From Cohnella herbarum (GTDB taxonomy: Bacteria; Bacillota; Bacilli; Paenibacillales; Paenibacillaceae), in assembly GCF_012849095.1 (NCBI RefSeq), contig NZ_CP051680.1, positions 6,444,001 to 6,508,000 on the forward strand: 64,000 nucleotides of DNA, in the 5' to 3' direction. A model generated the notes under the pieces. That model searched no databases and was not told the origin of the DNA. It was given only the letters and a program-made list of their open reading frames with translations. Below are positions 1 through 7,456 of this stretch, one piece after another; within the stretch, counting starts at the first letter, position 1, and each line of letters starts with the position of its first letter. Made by a program: the position numbers and the translations under genes.

Positions 1-58
1 TTCTTGTTACTATTTCTCTTAGAGAGAACTTAGAGACGAACAACAAGGAGGAGTTAAA

Positions 59-1048
59 ATGGTTTATTCTGCGGATTCGCAACGATACGACATGATGACA
101 TATCATCGCAGCGGGGAAAGCGGCTTGAAGCTGCCAGCCATTTCGCTTGGCTTGTGGCACAATTTCGGAGGAATCGATACTTTCGAGAATGGCAGGGCGA
201 TGATCGCAAGGGCATTCGACCTGGGCATTACCCACTTCGACTTGGCGAACAACTACGGCCCTCCTCCGGGATCTGCCGAAACGACGTTCGGTAACATCCT
301 GAAGGCGGATTTCGCGGCCTATCGCGACGAGATGATTATTTCGACCAAAGCAGGTTATTATATGTGGCCTGGCCCATATGGGGAATGGGGGTCGAAGAAA
401 AATCTCGTGTCCAGTCTCGACCAAAGCTTGAAGCGGCTTGGGCTTGACTATGTCGACATCTATTATCATCACCGCCCCGATCCGGATACGCCTCTGGAAG
501 AGACGATGTCGGCGCTTGATCTGATCGTGCGTCAAGGGAAGGCGTTGTATGTCGGGTTGTCGAATTATTCTCCGGAGCAGACGAAGGAAGCTTCCCGAAT
601 ATTAAAACGTCTAGGTACGCCGTGTTTGATTCATCAGCCGCAATATTCGATGTTAACTAGGAGACCCGAGAACGGGCTGCTGGATGTGCTGGAAGAGGAA
701 GGAATCGGTTCGATCGCTTTTTCACCGCTGCACAAGGGCATCCTTACGGATCGTTACCTGAACGGAATAGCGCCGGATTCGCGAGCGGCAGGGCCGAGCG
801 TATTCCTGAGGCCGGAAGAGCTGACCGAGCAGACGCTCGGCAAAGTCCGGTTGCTGAACGAGCTTGCTGCGGAAAGAGGACAGAAGCTGTCTCAGATGGC
901 GCTGGCTTGGGTGCTGCGCGGCGGACGAGTGACGTCGGCATTGATCGGAGCGAGCAAAGTCGGCCAGATCGAAGATGCGGTCGGAGCGTTGCGCCAGCCA
1001 AACTTCTCCATCGAGGAATTGGCTCGTATCGACGAAATTTTGAAATAA
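59..1048 (+). CDS. Aldo/keto reductase, YghZ-like
   Basis: A 329-aa cytosolic NADPH-dependent aldo/keto reductase of the group that includes E. coli YghZ (L-glyceraldehyde-3-phosphate reductase) and potassium-channel beta subunits. The catalytic tetrad is visible: Asp61 and Tyr66 in DLANNYGP, Lys97 in STKAGYY and His137 or His138 in YYHHRPD. The C-terminal SALIGASKVGQIEDA segment is the usual cofactor-binding end of the family. The start is set by an AAGGAGGAG ribosome site six bases before the ATG. The gene stands alone and ends at a clear terminator. The substrate cannot be read from the sequence; methylglyoxal or small sugar aldehydes are typical for the family. Confidence 0.93.
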   Translation: MVYSADSQRYDMMTYHRSGESGLKLPAISLGLWHNFGGIDTFENGRAMIARAFDLGITHFDLANNYGPPPGSAETTFGNILKADFAAYRDEMIISTKAGYYMWPGPYGEWGSKKNLVSSLDQSLKRLGLDYVDIYYHHRPDPDTPLEETMSALDLIVRQGKALYVGLSNYSPEQTKEASRILKRLGTPCLIHQPQYSMLTRRPENGLLDVLEEEGIGSIAFSPLHKGILTDRYLNGIAPDSRAAGPSVFLRPEELTEQTLGKVRLLNELAAERGQKLSQMALAWVLRGGRVTSALIGASKVGQIEDAVGALRQPNFSIEELARIDEILK

Positions 1049-1076
1049 CGGTTTTATCCTATCGATGACTTCTCGA

Positions 1077-1107
1077 GATCGCCCGTTACGGCGGTCTTTT
1101 TTTTATT
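1077..1107 (+). terminator. Rho-independent terminator of the aldo/keto reductase gene
   Basis: GATCGCC and GGCGGTC arms close on a short loop and are followed by a run of eight T residues. Confidence 0.85.
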
Positions 1108-1235
1108 TGGTTGTGATGTAATAGGCGAAATTCAGACGTGGATATCTACGGTGATACTTGTTTATCGGTGTTATTACTGCTTTACTAGACTAAGAAGCAA
1201 GGATTAGTCTTCCTAATGAAAGAGGTAAAGAATAG

Positions 1236-1889
1236 ATGGCTAAACAAAAATTTTACGTAGTATGGGTTGGCAGAAAACCCGGAGTTTACGCGAGTTGGGC
1301 GGATTGCCAGGAACAAATCAACAAATTCGACGACGCGAAATTTAAGTCCTACGAGACGAAGGCTGCTGCCGAATTGGCTTATAAAGAAGGCTGGAAGAAG
1401 CATTGGGGAAGCGGAAAGCCGGCGGGAGCAGGTGCTGGAAGCCGCTTCAAACCCGGAACGACCGGCGTGGAAACGACGGAAGAAATCGACTACGACAGTA
1501 TTTCCGTCGATGTAGGGACTAGCGGAAATCCGGGACCGGTCGAATATAAAGGCGTGGATACGCAGACGGGCGAAGTCGTTTTCTCCGTGGGACCTATAAG
1601 GAAAGGGACGAATAATCTCGGAGAATTCCTCGCGATCGTGCACGGATTGGCCTATTTGCAGAAAAAGGGGAGCAACAAAACCGTCTACAGCGATTCGGTT
1701 AACGCGTTGAAATGGGTGAAGCAGAAGGAAGTGTCCTCGACATTGGTCAGAGACGAGTCGACTAAGGAAATATGGGAACTGGTGGACCGCGCCGTCCAAT
1801 GGCTGAAGATGAATAAGTATCCGAACAAGGTCGTCAAATGGCAAACGAAGCAATGGGGCGAGATTAAAGCCGATTACGGACGGAAGTGA
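1236..1889 (+). CDS. Ribonuclease H with N-terminal viroplasmin domain
   Basis: A 217-aa protein. Residues 1-52 form a viroplasmin-type (RNase H1 N-terminal) hybrid-binding domain (FYVVWVGRKPGVYASW, then FKSYETKAAAELAY). A Gly/Ala/Lys linker leads to an RNase H fold from about residue 87. The four acidic catalytic residues are in place: Asp92 (SVDVGTSGNPG), Glu130 (NNLGEFLA), Asp153 (YSDS) and Asp213 (IKADYG). It should cut RNA in RNA:DNA hybrids in the cytosol, for R-loop or primer removal. The ribosome site is AGAGG upstream of ATG 1236. It stands alone between a terminator and a convergent ABC transporter operon. Confidence 0.92.
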   Translation: MAKQKFYVVWVGRKPGVYASWADCQEQINKFDDAKFKSYETKAAAELAYKEGWKKHWGSGKPAGAGAGSRFKPGTTGVETTEEIDYDSISVDVGTSGNPGPVEYKGVDTQTGEVVFSVGPIRKGTNNLGEFLAIVHGLAYLQKKGSNKTVYSDSVNALKWVKQKEVSSTLVRDESTKEIWELVDRAVQWLKMNKYPNKVVKWQTKQWGEIKADYGRK

Positions 1890-1906
1890 GAAATTGAACG
1901 CCGAAT

Positions 1907-1932
1907 AACCCTGAACGATCAAGGTCAGGGTT
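1907..1932. terminator. Possible bidirectional hairpin between convergent genes
   Basis: AACCCTGA and TCAGGGTT are perfect 8-bp arms around a 10-base loop, between the RNase H gene and the end of the permease operon. No T-run follows on either strand, so a terminator role is only likely from position. Confidence 0.45.
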
Positions 1933-1970
1933 AGGGCGGAGCTAGGAAGTTATCCGGGATACCGATTGTC

Positions 1971-2849
1971 CTATTTCAATGATCCTTCCGTTAACCCGCT
2001 TACGATTCGTTTATGAAATACGACGTACGCCAGGATCATTGGAATCGTGATTAAAGCCAGCGCGGAGAATAGCAGCTTATAGTTGGTCACGTAGCGGCTG
2101 GAGAACGCGAGCAGTCCTACGGGGAGCGTCTTCAGACCGTCGTCCTGAATGTAGAGCATGGCTAGCAGCAACTCGTTCCATGCATTCAGCGAAGAGAAAA
2201 TCGCAACGGTAGCTAAACCGGGACCGAGCAACGGAAGGATAATGCGTATAAATAAGATGCGATCACTGCACCCGTCGATCCGAGAGGCTTCGATCAAATC
2301 TTTCGGAATGGAATCAAGAAACGATTTCAATAGAAATACGGCTAAAGGCAATCCTACTCCGATATACGGAAGAATAAGGCCCATGTAGGAATCTTTAAGA
2401 CTCAGCTTGTCGAAAATGTAGCTTTGCGCGATAAAAAAGGATTGCAAAGGCATGAACAGGCCGATGACGAACAGCATGAGCAACCCTTTGCTACCCTTAA
2501 ACGGAAGCTTACTGAACGCGAAAGCCCCCATGCTGGCGAATAACAAAATGAAGATAACGGTCAAGGACGTCACGATGACGCTATTCGTAGCATAGGTGCT
2601 AATATGTCCGATTTGCCAAGCGTCCGCCCAGTTTTGAAAGTTTACTTGTTCGGGAAACCGGAACGGATTCGTGAATATCTCGCGATTTTCCCGAAAAGAG
2701 GACAGGACGAGCCATATCATCGGGTAAAAGTAGAAGCACGAGAGCACGATCATGAACGCGTAATAAGAGATTCGGGACAGCCAACGGCTTCCGCTTCTAT
2801 CGATCTTGCTGTTTTCTCTGCCTTTAGCGCTCCAAGTGGCTGTTGCCAT
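1971..2849 (-). CDS. Carbohydrate ABC transporter permease, MalG type
   Basis: A 292-aa inner-membrane permease with six hydrophobic segments and the EAA loop (EASRIDGCSDRILFIRIILPLL) that docks the shared ATPase. It is the last gene of a binding protein-permease-permease operon. The start was moved three codons in, to ATG 2849, because AGAGGTG sits six bases before it; the upstream GTG lies inside that ribosome site. No ATPase is encoded here, as is usual for Firmicute CUT1 importers that share an MsmX-like ATPase. The substrate is probably an oligosaccharide. Confidence 0.9.
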   Translation of the reverse strand: MATATWSAKGRENSKIDRSGSRWLSRISYYAFMIVLSCFYFYPMIWLVLSSFRENREIFTNPFRFPEQVNFQNWADAWQIGHISTYATNSVIVTSLTVIFILLFASMGAFAFSKLPFKGSKGLLMLFVIGLFMPLQSFFIAQSYIFDKLSLKDSYMGLILPYIGVGLPLAVFLLKSFLDSIPKDLIEASRIDGCSDRILFIRIILPLLGPGLATVAIFSSLNAWNELLLAMLYIQDDGLKTLPVGLLAFSSRYVTNYKLLFSALALITIPMILAYVVFHKRIVSGLTEGSLK

Positions 2850-2894
2850 GGGGTGCACCTCTTTCTCTTTGAATCTTTGCGGTTTAAAGACGGT

Positions 2895-3785
2895 CTAGTA
2901 TTCCAGCGTACCGTTGTCTTTTTTCTTCAATTTGTTCGTCACGATGCCGAGAGTGGCGATGACGATCGACATGATGACAGCCAAAGCGGAGCCGTAACCG
3001 ATGCTCATATTGTTAAATACCACTTTGACTATGTAGGTCGTAACGATCTCCGTCGAGTTATATGGACCGCCGTTGGTCATGACGTAGAAGAGGTCGAAAG
3101 CTTGGAAACCGCCGAGCACGCAGAGCATAATAGCGACGTCCACCAGATCCCGAATCATCGGGATTTTTATTTTGAAGAAAATATCCCAGTTGCTTGCCCC
3201 GTCCAGATAGGCCGATTCGTAGATGTCGTTCGGTATTCGTTGAATGCCGGCGTAGAAGATGGTCATATAGTAGCCCGCAAAAACCCAACCGGAAACGAAA
3301 GTTACGGCATAGATGGCGAATTTGGGATCGCCTAGCCACACGCGGGTCCAGCTTTCCAAACCGATGCTGTTCAGAACCGAATTTATTAATCCGAAATCGG
3401 AATTGTATACGAATTTCCATAGGTAAGAAACTACGATCATCGGAAGCATGACCGGAGTGAAGAAAGCGACCCGGAACAATCCGCTGCCCCGTCTTTTCAT
3501 CGTAATTAAGCCCGCGAGAGCGAGTCCGCAAAATACTTCGAGAATTATCGTAAGCACGATGTAGATGAAGATATGCCAATAGGAGAGTAAGTAAACGCGA
3601 TCCTGGAAAGCGCGAACGTAATTATCGAAGCCGGTAAAGGTCATTTGACCGAAGCCGTTCCAATCGTAGAAGCTGAATACGAAGGTCATAACGATAGGAA
3701 CGAGGATCGTTAGGCTGAACAACAATACGGAAGGGGCTACGAATAAGTAAGGCGAGATGCTGAATCTGTGGTTCTTGCGGTTCAT
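2895..3785 (-). CDS. Carbohydrate ABC transporter permease, MalF type
   Basis: A 296-aa permease with an N-terminal anchor (YLFVAPSVLLFSLTILVPIVM), further membrane segments and an EAA loop (ESAYLDGASNWDIFFKIKIPMI). It pairs with the MalG-type permease 45 bp downstream to form the pore. The start is ATG 3785 (MNRKNHRF), preceded by GGAGGTGG at good spacing; an in-frame ATG seven codons upstream has no ribosome site. A strong hairpin separates it from the binding-protein gene. Confidence 0.9.
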   Translation of the reverse strand: MNRKNHRFSISPYLFVAPSVLLFSLTILVPIVMTFVFSFYDWNGFGQMTFTGFDNYVRAFQDRVYLLSYWHIFIYIVLTIILEVFCGLALAGLITMKRRGSGLFRVAFFTPVMLPMIVVSYLWKFVYNSDFGLINSVLNSIGLESWTRVWLGDPKFAIYAVTFVSGWVFAGYYMTIFYAGIQRIPNDIYESAYLDGASNWDIFFKIKIPMIRDLVDVAIMLCVLGGFQAFDLFYVMTNGGPYNSTEIVTTYIVKVVFNNMSIGYGSALAVIMSIVIATLGIVTNKLKKKDNGTLEY

Positions 3786-3813
3786 TGTTCCACCTCCATA
3801 GTGCATATACGGC

Positions 3814-3852
3814 AGGAGGCCGGCGTCTCGAAAGAGGAAACGTCGGCCTCCT
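3814..3852 (-). other. Intercistronic hairpin between binding-protein and permease genes
   Basis: AGGAGGCCGGCGT pairs with ACGTCGGCCTCCT with one mismatch, and no T-run follows. Such hairpins after a binding-protein gene commonly stabilise its mRNA or reduce read-through, so that the lipoprotein outnumbers the permeases. That role is inferred. Confidence 0.6.
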
Positions 3853-3858
3853 TAACGT

Positions 3859-5127
3859 TTATTTTTTCAAAGGGGCTATCGTGTTGTCCAATTCGGCCAA
3901 AGCTGCAGCGGGCGTTCTAACTCCGCCGAGAACCTGCGAAATCGCCATGTTGAAGGCATTTGCCACTTCGATGTTATATCCCGTGTCCGGAGGCGAAACC
4001 AGCATCGTGGATTGTTTCATCATATCGATCAAACTAAGCGATAGCGCATCCGTCTTCTCCGGGTCGATTCCGCCCTTGGCGATCGGCATTGCGCCTGCAT
4101 CTGCGAGCAGCTTAGAAGATTCGACCGAGCTGTACAGAGCCATGAAATCAACGGCTTCTTGGAAATGAGCCGATTTGGCGTTAATCGCGAAACCGTTTTG
4201 TACGCCAAGCACGCTGGTTTGATCGCCTTTGCCATTCGGCATGGACGGAAGATTGAAGTAGCCTAATTCTAATTCGGGAGCGCTTTCCAAGGCGCTTGAT
4301 ACGAGCCAGCTGCCGATCGGATGCATGGCTGCTTGGCCGTTAAAGAACAGCACGTCTCCTTCGTCATCGGCAATCGCGTTTACGCTATCGTTAATATATT
4401 TGTTTTCCCACAGCTGTTGGACGTAACCGAGAGCGGTTACGAAATCCGGAGAATTAAACGGCTGTTTCAATTGCAATGCATCGCCGTAAGCTTGCTCTCC
4501 TACAACGCGAGAGATAAGATGGGCAATCCAGTTGCCGCCCGGCCATAAGTCCTTGTTGCCCGATGCGAGCGGAGTGATGTTCGCCGCTTTGATTTTCTCG
4601 CAGATTTCAATGAATTGCTCCCACGTTTGCGGCGGCTGAATGCCGAGGTCGGCAAATATCTTTTTGTTGTACCAGATGATGTTGGACACATCGCTAGCGG
4701 TTGGGATCATGTAAGTTTTGCCATCGAACTCCATGCCTTTGAAATCGCCCTCGGAGAATGCATCCTTAAGACCGTCCTGCTTCAACGCCTCGGTTAAATC
4801 CGCTGCGTATCCGCTTTCTATTCTCGTTTTAAGACGTTCTCCGGCCCATTCGAAGTAAATATCCGGCGCGTTTTCCCCGCTAAGAAGGTTGGGAAGGCCG
4901 ATTGACTGATAGATGGCGTCCTCTTGGTAATTCAATTCCACGTTGACATCGGGATGCGCTTCTTCGTATTTCTCTTTGATTTGCTCCCAGACTTTAATGA
5001 CGCCTTCGCCTGGCGAAACCATCGCTATGCGCAGGGTTGTTTCGTCTCCTTTGGATGACGAGCCCGAGCAACCCGCGATTCCCGCGGAGAGTGCGACTAA
5101 CGTAAGACCAATGATCAGCTTTTTCAT
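3859..5127 (-). CDS. Sugar-binding lipoprotein of an ABC importer
   Basis: A 422-aa extracellular solute-binding protein (family 1). The lipoprotein signal MKKLIIGLTLVALSAGIAGC puts the lipidated cysteine at residue 20. Family features include LRIAMVSPGEGVIKVW near the start and ADLTEALKQDGLKDAF in the middle. It is the first gene of the minus-strand importer operon, with ribosome site AAGGGAG. It should capture a sugar at the outer face of the membrane and pass it to the two permeases. It faces the SLH protein gene across a 538-bp regulatory region, which suggests the two divergent units serve the same substrate. Confidence 0.9.
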   Translation of the reverse strand: MKKLIIGLTLVALSAGIAGCSGSSSKGDETTLRIAMVSPGEGVIKVWEQIKEKYEEAHPDVNVELNYQEDAIYQSIGLPNLLSGENAPDIYFEWAGERLKTRIESGYAADLTEALKQDGLKDAFSEGDFKGMEFDGKTYMIPTASDVSNIIWYNKKIFADLGIQPPQTWEQFIEICEKIKAANITPLASGNKDLWPGGNWIAHLISRVVGEQAYGDALQLKQPFNSPDFVTALGYVQQLWENKYINDSVNAIADDEGDVLFFNGQAAMHPIGSWLVSSALESAPELELGYFNLPSMPNGKGDQTSVLGVQNGFAINAKSAHFQEAVDFMALYSSVESSKLLADAGAMPIAKGGIDPEKTDALSLSLIDMMKQSTMLVSPPDTGYNIEVANAFNMAISQVLGGVRTPAAALAELDNTIAPLKK

Positions 5128-5297
5128 CGTTTTATGATCTCCCTTTAATAAATTTCATATTGTAGAGCGCGTCGAATGAGATTCGGACCGGCTGGCCGAG
5201 GTTCAATGGATGAGGTTTCTCAAAGACGAAATGTCGCTCACCGCCTTTAGTGGAGTATTTTGTAAACTAATGTATACAAATCATGAAAATCGACTGA

Positions 5298-5349
5298 TTT
5301 GTAGTAACAATATAATTGCATTGTAATGATCGTAACAACATATTGTCAA
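5298..5349 (-). promoter_or_regulatory. Promoter and putative GntR operator for the sugar importer operon
   Basis: On the minus strand TTGACA (5344-5349), an 18-base spacer and TACAAT (5320-5325) make a good sigma-A promoter. ATTGTTACTACAAA (minus strand, 5298-5311) lies just past the -10, at the expected start of transcription. A related TTGTTACGAT sits in the spacer. The same element recurs before the SLH gene, the GntR gene and the GH4 gene. Confidence 0.6.
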
Positions 5350-5433
5350 TGAGTTTATTCGATATTAACGTGGTTTTTAAGGATTTTTAGAAGGGAAGCA
5401 TAATGTAAGGACAATAGAAAGCCATGAAAAAAG

Positions 5434-5508
5434 ATTGTTATTATAAAATTAACATATTGACAATTTGTTATTATGACTAATAATAAAGTAATGAAATGTT
5501 ACTACAAT
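5434..5508 (+). promoter_or_regulatory. Promoter region and three GntR-type sites before the SLH gene
   Basis: TTGACA at 5457-5462 is a likely -35, with an AT-rich, poorly matched -10 near 5481. Three sites resemble the proposed operator: ATTGTTATTATAAA (5434-5447), TTTGTTATTATGA (5464-5476, in the spacer) and AATGTTACTACAAT (5495-5508). The rest of the 538-bp gap between the divergent genes is AT-rich with no coding sequence. Confidence 0.5.
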
Positions 5509-5542
5509 TAGGCATCGAGGAGGGGTGGGGGAAAAGCGAATG

Positions 5543-5556
5543 TGTAATCGCTTTCT
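5543..5556 (+). promoter_or_regulatory. Possible CcpA (cre) site in the SLH gene leader
   Basis: TGTAATCGCTTTCT matches the cre consensus TGWAANCGNTNWCA at every fixed position but the last. It lies between the promoter and the start codon, where CcpA can block elongation. This would fit catabolite repression of a sugar-use gene. Confidence 0.4.
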
Positions 5557-5665
5557 ATCCGAGGTTAAAGCGCTGAATTTCAGAACGATATTAGAACGTT
5601 CGAGATCGCGAGGCAAGGAGCAGTCGGGTTTCAATGATGAACAAAAAGACGAGGGAGGAACGAAT

Positions 5666-7438
5666 GTGAACAGAAAGCTGAAGAAAAGCGTCGCTATCGC
5701 GATGACTTCGACAATGCTGCTTGCTTATGCGCCGCTGTCGAGCGCGGCTACGACCACAGAAACGATTCCGGCATGGGCATCCGCGGAAATGAGCTCTTGG
5801 AAGGGGCTTGGTCTGCTTCAAGGGGATCGGCAGGGGAACTTGTTGCCGAATCAAACGGTAACGAAGGCGGAATTCCTTGCGTTCGTGAATCGGGTGTTTA
5901 ATTACCGATTAACAAGCGATAAAACGTTCGGCGACGTGTCTCCGACGGCGTGGTATGCCGATGAGATCTCGAAAGCTTACGCGGCTGGGATTCTGCAGGG
6001 TAACGCGAAAGGCGATGTCTCGCCGTTAGCGACATTGACGAGGGAGGAAGCTGCCATTATTCTAAGTCGCGTCTTCGATATCGTATCGTCGGGGTCGACA
6101 AGCTTCAAATTCGCGGACGACGATAAAATCTCGACATGGGCGACCGAGGCCGTCTACGCGATGAAAGATGCGGGATATGTGGAAGGAACGAATGGAGAGT
6201 TTCAACCGCGCAAAGGCTTGACCCGCGCGGAAGCCGTTAAGATGATCAACAACGTCATGGGAACGCTCGTCGCGGATTCTTCGTCCCATGCGAATGTTCA
6301 AGGCGGAAACGTGGTCGTGAATACGGCGGGCGGAACGTTGTCCAATGCCAAGATTAAGGGCAACTTGTACATAACCCCGGGCGTAGGCGAAGGGGACTTC
6401 ACGATCAACGGATCGGAGATCGGCGGAACGGTATTCGTGCTTGGCGGCGGAGAACATAGCATTATCTTTAAGAACAGCAAGGCGAAGAAGGTGAAGATTT
6501 TCAAACCATCCGGTCCTCTTCGTTTTGTCCTTACCGGAACTTCGTCCGCGGACGCTTTCGAAGTGCTCACCGGCGCGCAGATCGTGAACGAGTCGTCGAA
6601 TCCGATCGCAGCCATTAACGTTTCCTCGAATGCGACGGATACGGTTGGCGTGTCGGGTAACGTTATCGAATTGACGTTTAATTCGAACGGTACGCTGAAC
6701 ATCGGGGAAGGAATCATATCTAATCTAATCTTTTCGAAGTTGTCCAAAGGCGGCAAGGCTAAGCTCGACGCGAAAGCTAAAATCGGGAAAATGATTGCGA
6801 ATGCCGCCGTGACCGTAACCGGGGACGGAGAAGTCGCCGAAGTTACGATCAATGCGGATGGCGTTGTTCTGGTTAAAATTCCATTGGCACTGATCCTGAA
6901 TGCCGCTAACGCGAATATCGGCGGCAAAGACGTCACTAAAGGCTGGACCTCGACCGGAGGAACGGGCGGCGGAGGCGGCGGGAGCGGCGGTCCAAAGCCC
7001 GATGATATGAGCACTAAACTCTACGACCGTGCCACGGTACTTAATAGTTTCAGCGATACGGGAGCTCAAGGGAACGTGAAGAAGTATCTTCAGTTCTTGG
7101 GCGATTCTACTTATGATCCCGAGATTGCTAATAATGTGACTTACTTGCCTGAACTGCTGAACGCGGAGACATTCGTTAATAAGGACTTTACGGTTAAACC
7201 TTCGATTTTCCCTTCGATGAGAGGAGTTAACACTTCCGTTCTCACTTTATCCCGCGAATTTTTGTGGATTGGGACCGACGATGGGGTCACGAAAATCAAC
7301 TTATCCAGCAATGCGATGACGAATTATACGAAAGAGAATAAACAATTGCCGGATAATCGCGTGTTGTTATTAATCTCTGACGGAAGCACCGGTGTGTATG
7401 CGATCACGGACACCGGCGTCTCCTATATCCGACAATAA
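5666..7438 (+). CDS. SLH-domain surface protein with solenoid-like body and propeller tail
   Basis: A 590-aa exported protein. A signal peptide (about residues 1-27, ending LSSAA) is followed by three S-layer homology domains (about 33-205), which anchor proteins to pyruvylated wall polymer. A repetitive beta-rich, possibly solenoid region follows (about 205-425; NVVVNTAGGTL, NLYITPGVGEGDF). After a Gly-rich linker (431-442) comes a tail with a propeller motif at about 533 (LWIGTDDGVTKINL). The start is GTG 5666, seven bases after GGGAGG; the reading frame stays open upstream, but that part lacks signal-peptide character. The next gene follows 18 bp later and continues the propeller theme. 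The role is not known; it may present or bind a polysaccharide at the cell surface. Confidence 0.85.
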   Translation: MNRKLKKSVAIAMTSTMLLAYAPLSSAATTTETIPAWASAEMSSWKGLGLLQGDRQGNLLPNQTVTKAEFLAFVNRVFNYRLTSDKTFGDVSPTAWYADEISKAYAAGILQGNAKGDVSPLATLTREEAAIILSRVFDIVSSGSTSFKFADDDKISTWATEAVYAMKDAGYVEGTNGEFQPRKGLTRAEAVKMINNVMGTLVADSSSHANVQGGNVVVNTAGGTLSNAKIKGNLYITPGVGEGDFTINGSEIGGTVFVLGGGEHSIIFKNSKAKKVKIFKPSGPLRFVLTGTSSADAFEVLTGAQIVNESSNPIAAINVSSNATDTVGVSGNVIELTFNSNGTLNIGEGIISNLIFSKLSKGGKAKLDAKAKIGKMIANAAVTVTGDGEVAEVTINADGVVLVKIPLALILNAANANIGGKDVTKGWTSTGGTGGGGGGSGGPKPDDMSTKLYDRATVLNSFSDTGAQGNVKKYLQFLGDSTYDPEIANNVTYLPELLNAETFVNKDFTVKPSIFPSMRGVNTSVLTLSREFLWIGTDDGVTKINLSSNAMTNYTKENKQLPDNRVLLLISDGSTGVYAITDTGVSYIRQ

Positions 7439-7456
7439 GGAAAGGGGATTCAACCC

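Noticed and set aside
1185..1922. 245-codon minus-strand frame over the RNase H gene
   Set aside because: Covers a gene with all four catalytic acids. The antisense product has no recognisable domain.
6298..7014. 238-codon minus-strand frame inside the SLH protein gene
   Set aside because: Antisense shadow with Pro/Ser-rich composition. The plus strand has a signal peptide and three SLH domains.
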